A stretch of 64,000 nt of DNA, from positions 2,666,001 through 2,730,000 of the forward strand of contig NC_013441.1 of NCBI RefSeq assembly GCF_000024785.1. The letters run 5' to 3'. Origin of the DNA: Gordonia bronchialis DSM 43247 (lineage in GTDB: Bacteria; Actinomycetota; Actinomycetes; Mycobacteriales; Mycobacteriaceae). Under the pieces are notes generated by a model that saw nothing but the letters and a program-made list of their open reading frames with translations, was not told the origin of the DNA and made no database searches. The position numbers and the translations under genes were made by a program. This document shows, one piece after another, positions 60,722 to 64,000 of this stretch (position 1 is the first letter of the stretch; each line of letters begins with the position of its first letter).

Positions 60722-61522
60722 TCAGTCCGGGTCGGCGAAGCGCGCCGGACGGCGTTGCATGCCCGCCGCCACCGCTTCCATCTGATTGGGCGAACCCATC
60801 AGACCCACCTGCAGTTCGCTCTCGAGCAACAAGGCCGAGTGCGCGTCGCAGCCGGTCCAGGTTTCGTCGTAGAGCCGTTTGGCCGCCCGTACCGCATGCA
60901 GCGATTTGGTGGCGATCTCGTGTGCCACCGCAATGGCATGCGCCAGCGGGTCCTCGCTGACCGCGGTGACCAGCCCCAGCGCGTGCGCCTCGGCGCCGGA
61001 GATGATGCGCCCGGTGAACGTGAGTTCCTTGGCCACATCGGCCGAGACGAGTCGGGGGAGTGTCTGGCTGATACCCATGTCGGGTACCAGCCCCCACTTG
61101 ACCTCCATGATCGACAGGCGTGAATCCGGTGTGGCATAACGAATGTCGGCACCCAGCGCGATCTGCAGTCCGCCACCGAAACAGTTACCGGTGATCGCGG
61201 CGATGACCGGCGCGGGTACCTGCGCCCAATCGGTGGACACCCGCTGCGCATGATTGGCCGGGTTGTCGTCGGTCCGGGCCAGCAGCGTCTCGGCGCCACC
61301 ACCGGCACCGAGCGAGCCGATGTCGAGCCCCGAGCAGAAGCTCTTGCCGGCGCCGTGCAGCACCACCGCACGCACCGAGCGGTCCTCGGCGACGGTCGAC
61401 GCAGCCGCGACGATGCCCTCGAACATCGCGGCATCGAGCGCATTGTGCTTGTCACCGCGGTTCAGCGTCACCGTCGCGACACCAGCGTCGTCGACATCCA
61501 CCAGTACCCGTGGCTCACCCAT
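60722..61522 (-). CDS. Enoyl-CoA hydratase/isomerase (crotonase family)
   Basis: This is a 266-residue crotonase from ATG 61522. VATVTLNRGDKHNALDAAMFE opens the fold, GKSFCSGLDIGSLG is the first oxyanion loop, and AITGNCFGGGLQIALGADIRYA the second, with the usual GG peptide NH groups. The segment EVKWGLVPDMGISQTLPRLV follows. The catalytic Glu pair typical of hydratases is not obvious, so an isomerase role is equally possible. The fit is with beta-oxidation; it lies 42 bp downstream of the hemerythrin gene. Confidence 0.88.
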   Translation of the reverse strand: MGEPRVLVDVDDAGVATVTLNRGDKHNALDAAMFEGIVAAASTVAEDRSVRAVVLHGAGKSFCSGLDIGSLGAGGGAETLLARTDDNPANHAQRVSTDWAQVPAPVIAAITGNCFGGGLQIALGADIRYATPDSRLSIMEVKWGLVPDMGISQTLPRLVSADVAKELTFTGRIISGAEAHALGLVTAVSEDPLAHAIAVAHEIATKSLHAVRAAKRLYDETWTGCDAHSALLLESELQVGLMGSPNQMEAVAAGMQRRPARFADPD

Positions 61523-61564
61523 CACTTCGTCTCCTCGTCGTCATCATTGTCGGCCGGTCGTGCA

Positions 61565-62032
61565 TCACAGCATCCGGACACCCGGGTGCGCGCGCTGCCA
61601 GGCGTCGATCGCCGAATCCCACTGGTCTCCGTCGAGCGTGGTCACCGAAGCCGGGAAGAGCGCGTCCTCTTCCTTCGCGATGTGCTCGTGCAGATCGAAC
61701 ACAGCCGTGCGGAAACGGTCCCGATCGGCCGGCACCGACAGATCCATCAAGGTCAGGAAGGCATCGAGTTCGCGATGTTCGTCGATCAGCGGGGCGATGT
61801 AGTCCTCGAAGATGTCGTCGGAGGTCAATAGCTGGGCGAACAACCCGTCTTCCTCACCCCGCCAGTGCGAGCGCAGTTCCACGGCCATCCGGCCGGCGAG
61901 CTGATGAGCGTGGGCCACGTCTCCGGCGTCGAGCGCCCGTACCGCATCCCCACCGAGATTCACCGCCCGTTCGTGTTCGGCGGTGTAGTCGCGCAACAAC
62001 GGCATGTCCGGGCATCCGCAGTACTGACACAC
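61565..62032 (-). CDS. Hemerythrin-like protein
   Basis: This is a 155-residue protein starting at GTG 62032 (VCQYCGCPD), supported by gggagg at ideal spacing; an ATG start 54 bp upstream is weaker. It opens with a CxxCxC motif, unusual for a four-helix hemerythrin. Helices follow with YTAEHERAVNLGG, LRSHWRGEEDGLFAQL, LIDEHRELDAFLTLMD and DLHEHIAKEEDALFPAS, which give the His/Glu/Asp di-iron ligand pattern. It may sense oxygen, nitric oxide or redox state. It is divergent from the 24-codon ORF. Confidence 0.85.
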   Translation of the reverse strand: MCQYCGCPDMPLLRDYTAEHERAVNLGGDAVRALDAGDVAHAHQLAGRMAVELRSHWRGEEDGLFAQLLTSDDIFEDYIAPLIDEHRELDAFLTLMDLSVPADRDRFRTAVFDLHEHIAKEEDALFPASVTTLDGDQWDSAIDAWQRAHPGVRML

Positions 62033-62125
62033 TGTGCGCCTCCCGAGGTCTCCGACAGGGCTGACCCCACCGTACTGGGCCGCCACATCTCGCAGTGCCG
62101 ACTGCCCGCCACCCGCCGAAACGTC

Positions 62126-62142
62126 GTTGCACCCGGTGCAAC
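62126..62142. promoter_or_regulatory. Perfect palindrome in the hemerythrin/micro-ORF divergent region
   Basis: gttgcacccggtgcaac has 8-bp arms around a single central base. It lies 94 bp before the hemerythrin GTG and 44 bp before the micro-ORF ATG, where an operator controlling both directions would be expected. A further gttgc half-site (62147-62151) follows at once. Confidence 0.5.
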
Positions 62143-62169
62143 ACCGTTGCTACCGTCCGAGAACCACAG

Positions 62170-62180
62170 AAGGAGGTGAT
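62170..62180 (+). promoter_or_regulatory. Near-perfect Shine-Dalgarno sequence
   Basis: aaggaggtgat matches the anti-Shine-Dalgarno end of 16S rRNA over 11 consecutive bases and is 5 bases from ATG 62186. No other gene in the window has such an extended match, which marks this start as unusually strong. Confidence 0.8.
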
Positions 62181-62185
62181 ACCCG

Positions 62186-62260
62186 ATGAACGCACATCCA
62201 TGGGTGTCCCCCTCCGGAATCACGATCGCACCCCGCGTGGTCGCCACCGGCAACCACTGA
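62186..62260 (+). CDS. Micro-ORF encoding a 24-residue peptide
   Basis: ATG 62186 to TGA 62260 encodes 24 residues beginning MNAHPWVSPSGITIAPRVVA and ending TGNH. It has the strongest ribosome binding site of the window and sits 58 bp before the alpha/beta hydrolase gene on the same strand. No run of Cys, Trp or other amino acid typical of attenuator peptides is present. It may be a leader peptide that couples translation, or a small functional peptide. I do not recognise it. Confidence 0.5.
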   Translation: MNAHPWVSPSGITIAPRVVATGNH

Positions 62261-62318
62261 GCGATCCCGTGCCGGTCGTCCGGGAGCACCACCCAGGTCA
62301 CTCCCGAAAGGCACCATC

Positions 62319-63044
62319 ATGCAGTTCTCATCCGAACAGCGACTCGACGACGACATGCGCGAGCGCCGTTTCACCGTTGCCGGGATCCCCGGAATTCTCT
62401 GGACCCCGTACCCGTCGACCCCGACGCCGCTGGTCCTGCTCGGCCATCCCGGCGACCTCGATTCCATGTATCCACGGCTGCTCGAGCGGGCCCGGTCCTG
62501 CGTGAGCCTCGGCTTCGCCGCAGCCACCATCGAGACACCCGGCGCGGGTGTCCGACCGCGCTCACCGGCCGCCGACCAAGCACGCAAGGATCTGCGTCGC
62601 GCCATGGCGGCCGGTGACCCGCTCGAGGACATCGTCGATCGGCTGGTCCTTCCGCTCGTGGACACCTCCGTTCCGGAATGGCAGGCCACCCTCGACGCGC
62701 TTCTGTCGCTACCCGACATCGGAGGCCCGGTCGCGTGGTCGGGAGGGGTGATCGGCATCGGCATCCGACTCGCCCGCATCGAGCCGCGCATCTCGGCAGC
62801 TCTGTTGTTCGCCGGCACCTTCGTTCCCAAGACCCTCGTGGACGAGGCTCGTCAGATCTCCATCCCGCTGTTGATGCTGCTCCAATGGGACGACGCCGGA
62901 AATGACCGGCCGGCCGCGCTGGAACTGTTCGACGCCTTCGGTTCGGCGCAAAAGACATTGCACGCCAACATGGGTGGCCACACCGGGGTCCCGGCATTCG
63001 AAGGCGACGACGCGGCCCGGTTCTTCGCCCGGCATCTGACCTGA
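62319..63044 (+). CDS. Alpha/beta hydrolase
   Basis: This is a 241-residue hydrolase. PLVLLGHPGDLDSMYPRLLER provides the first strand, VAWSGGVIGIGIRLARIEP the nucleophile elbow (AWSGG, Ser after Trp), LLMLLQWDDAGNDRPAA the acid and NMGGHTGVPAFEGDD the His. The substrate is unknown; the compact size resembles dienelactone-hydrolase-like or carboxylesterase proteins. It lies between the micro-ORF and an MFS efflux gene. Confidence 0.8.
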   Translation: MQFSSEQRLDDDMRERRFTVAGIPGILWTPYPSTPTPLVLLGHPGDLDSMYPRLLERARSCVSLGFAAATIETPGAGVRPRSPAADQARKDLRRAMAAGDPLEDIVDRLVLPLVDTSVPEWQATLDALLSLPDIGGPVAWSGGVIGIGIRLARIEPRISAALLFAGTFVPKTLVDEARQISIPLLMLLQWDDAGNDRPAALELFDAFGSAQKTLHANMGGHTGVPAFEGDDAARFFARHLT

Positions 63045-63052
63045 TCGCGCCA

Positions 63053-63089
63053 CGACAGCAGGCGACAGCACGCGACAGTCCGGCGACAG
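63053..63089 (+). promoter_or_regulatory. Four helically phased CGACAG repeats before the MFS gene
   Basis: cgacag occurs at 63053, 63063, 63073 and 63084, spaced 10, 10 and 11 bp, with mostly G/C flanks. The block lies about 55 bp before the MFS start. Phased hexamers or heptamers on one face of the helix are the type of site bound by OmpR-like or SARP-like activators. No regulator gene for it was seen in the window. Confidence 0.45.
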
Positions 63090-63143
63090 CGCCGGCTCCT
63101 AACGTCCTGCGGTAGTTGCCACATCGATCGGAAGGAGACTGCC

Positions 63144-64000
63144 ATGACTGCCGCCGTCACCTCCGCGACGCACACATCGTCGCGTACCTACACCTCCCTC
63201 GCCGCCGCCTGGATCCCGCTCGCCGCGCTGTGCCTGGCGTTCTTCGTCGAAATGGTCGACAACACGTTGCTGTCGATCGCATTACCCACCATCGGACGCG
63301 ACATGGCCGGCGACACCACCGCCCTGCAGTGGATCACGGGCGCCTACTCCTTGACCTTCGGTGGGCTGCTGCTGACCGCGGGTTCCATCGCCGACCGATT
63401 CGGTCGTCGTCGGGTACTCCTCATCGGTCTCGCCGCATTCGGGTCACTGAGCCTGCTCGTGCGGGCCGTATCGAACACCGGCGAGCTCATCGCGTTGCGG
63501 GCCGGGCTCGGGATCGCCGCGGCGGCCATGGCGCCGATCACCAACTCGCTGGTCTTCCGCCTGTTCGACGACGAGAAGCTGCGGATGCGCGCGATGACCG
63601 TCATGATCATCGTCGGCATGTCGGGGTTCGTCCTCGGCCCGCTGATCGGCGGGACGGCGCTGGCCCACGTCCGCTGGGAGTGGCTGCTGCTCATCAACGC
63701 GCCGATCGCCTTGATCGCGGCCATCGGAGTCCGGTTCGGTGTCGCCGCCGACCGGCGCGACGATCTCACCGGGGACGCGCTCGATCTGCCGGGCGCACTG
63801 TTGAGCATCACCACGATCGGGCTCGCGTGCTGGTCGTTGACCAGCGGGGTGGAGCACGGCTGGCTCTCGGTGAGCACCATCGCCGCGATCGTCGGGGCAG
63901 TCGGGGCCGGCGTGCTGTTCGTCTGGCATGAACGCCGCAGCCCCGCACCGATGCTCGACATACGACTGTTCACCAACGGAACCGTGCGCGGATCGGCGAT
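63144..64000 (+). CDS. MFS drug/metabolite transporter, DHA2-like (3' end outside window)
   Basis: Open to the window edge from ATG 63144 with gaaggagac upstream, giving 285 residues of a probable 14-helix transporter. TM1 carries FFVEMVDNTLLSIALPTIGR, the D1 motif of DHA2 drug:H+ antiporters; LTAGSIADRFGRRRVLLIG is motif A; and GFVLGPLIGGTAL is motif C, which marks antiporters. It probably exports drugs or toxic metabolites by proton exchange. The last TM segments and the stop are not in the window. Confidence 0.9.
   Translation, partial: MTAAVTSATHTSSRTYTSLAAAWIPLAALCLAFFVEMVDNTLLSIALPTIGRDMAGDTTALQWITGAYSLTFGGLLLTAGSIADRFGRRRVLLIGLAAFGSLSLLVRAVSNTGELIALRAGLGIAAAAMAPITNSLVFRLFDDEKLRMRAMTVMIIVGMSGFVLGPLIGGTALAHVRWEWLLLINAPIALIAAIGVRFGVAADRRDDLTGDALDLPGALLSITTIGLACWSLTSGVEHGWLSVSTIAAIVGAVGAGVLFVWHERRSPAPMLDIRLFTNGTVRGSA

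Overview
The window is chromosomal DNA of a high-GC actinobacterium of the mycolic-acid group (Mycobacteriales), most likely Gordonia or a close relative. The basis is very high GC in all codon third positions, many GTG starts, several F420/LLM-type oxidoreductases and split-barrel proteins, a monomeric NADP isocitrate dehydrogenase, an LGFP-repeat lipoprotein, a GT87 mannosyltransferase, DUF3263 and DUF2236 proteins, and FadD-type ligases. No rRNA, tRNA, CRISPR array, transposase or phage gene was seen. The genus is inferred from gene content, not from a marker gene.

Layout. 1-8 kb: the end of a class III nucleotide cyclase, small actinobacterial proteins, a VOC protein, a DUF2236 oxygenase, an L-2-hydroxyglutarate-oxidase-like flavoprotein, a PGAP1-like esterase and a phosphohexomutase. 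7.6-11 kb: an AraC-VOC-UvrA-paralogue cassette. 11-19 kb: GT87 transferase, P450, LLM oxidoreductase with divergent PadR, NTF2-like protein, EamA exporter with divergent LysR, and an HSL-type hydrolase. 19.5-26.5 kb: a YbdK-type ligase, then jetA-jetB-jetC (MksF-MksE-MksB), a Wadjet/MksBEF-type SMC operon without a jetD nuclease gene next to it. 26.5-34 kb: a VanY-like peptidase, a two-gene operon of cytoplasmic trypsin-like and subtilisin-like proteases, catalase and isocitrate dehydrogenase. 34-43.7 kb: an ArsR-SRPBCC pair with a clear promoter/operator, a single-chain ~1830-residue acyl-CoA carboxylase of eukaryote-like architecture, an acyl-CoA ligase and a YihY membrane protein. 43.7-55.7 kb, mostly minus strand: LGFP lipoprotein, HAD phosphatase, ilvD, PhoD-like and PLD-like phosphoesterases, a secreted protein, a second YihY protein, an LLM oxidoreductase with an acyl-CoA ligase, then an F420 split-barrel protein and a 51-residue acidic protein. 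55.8-64 kb: diverged palindromic repeats, a histidine-kinase-like gene broken by a frameshift, an M23 lipoprotein, TraR/DksA, enoyl-CoA hydratase, a hemerythrin protein, a 24-codon ORF with a near-perfect ribosome binding site, an alpha/beta hydrolase and a truncated MFS transporter.

How the genes fit together. Most of the window is ordinary accessory and core metabolism of a lipid-degrading actinobacterium (acyl-CoA ligases, crotonase, carboxylase, flavin/F420 enzymes). The parts that look like more than housekeeping are the jetABC operon, the paired proteases facing it, and the UvrA-paralogue cassette. Several short regulatory sites were found by eye and are listed separately: operators next to the lysR, arsR, NTF2, DUF2236 and micro-ORF genes, phased repeats before the MFS gene, and terminator hairpins.
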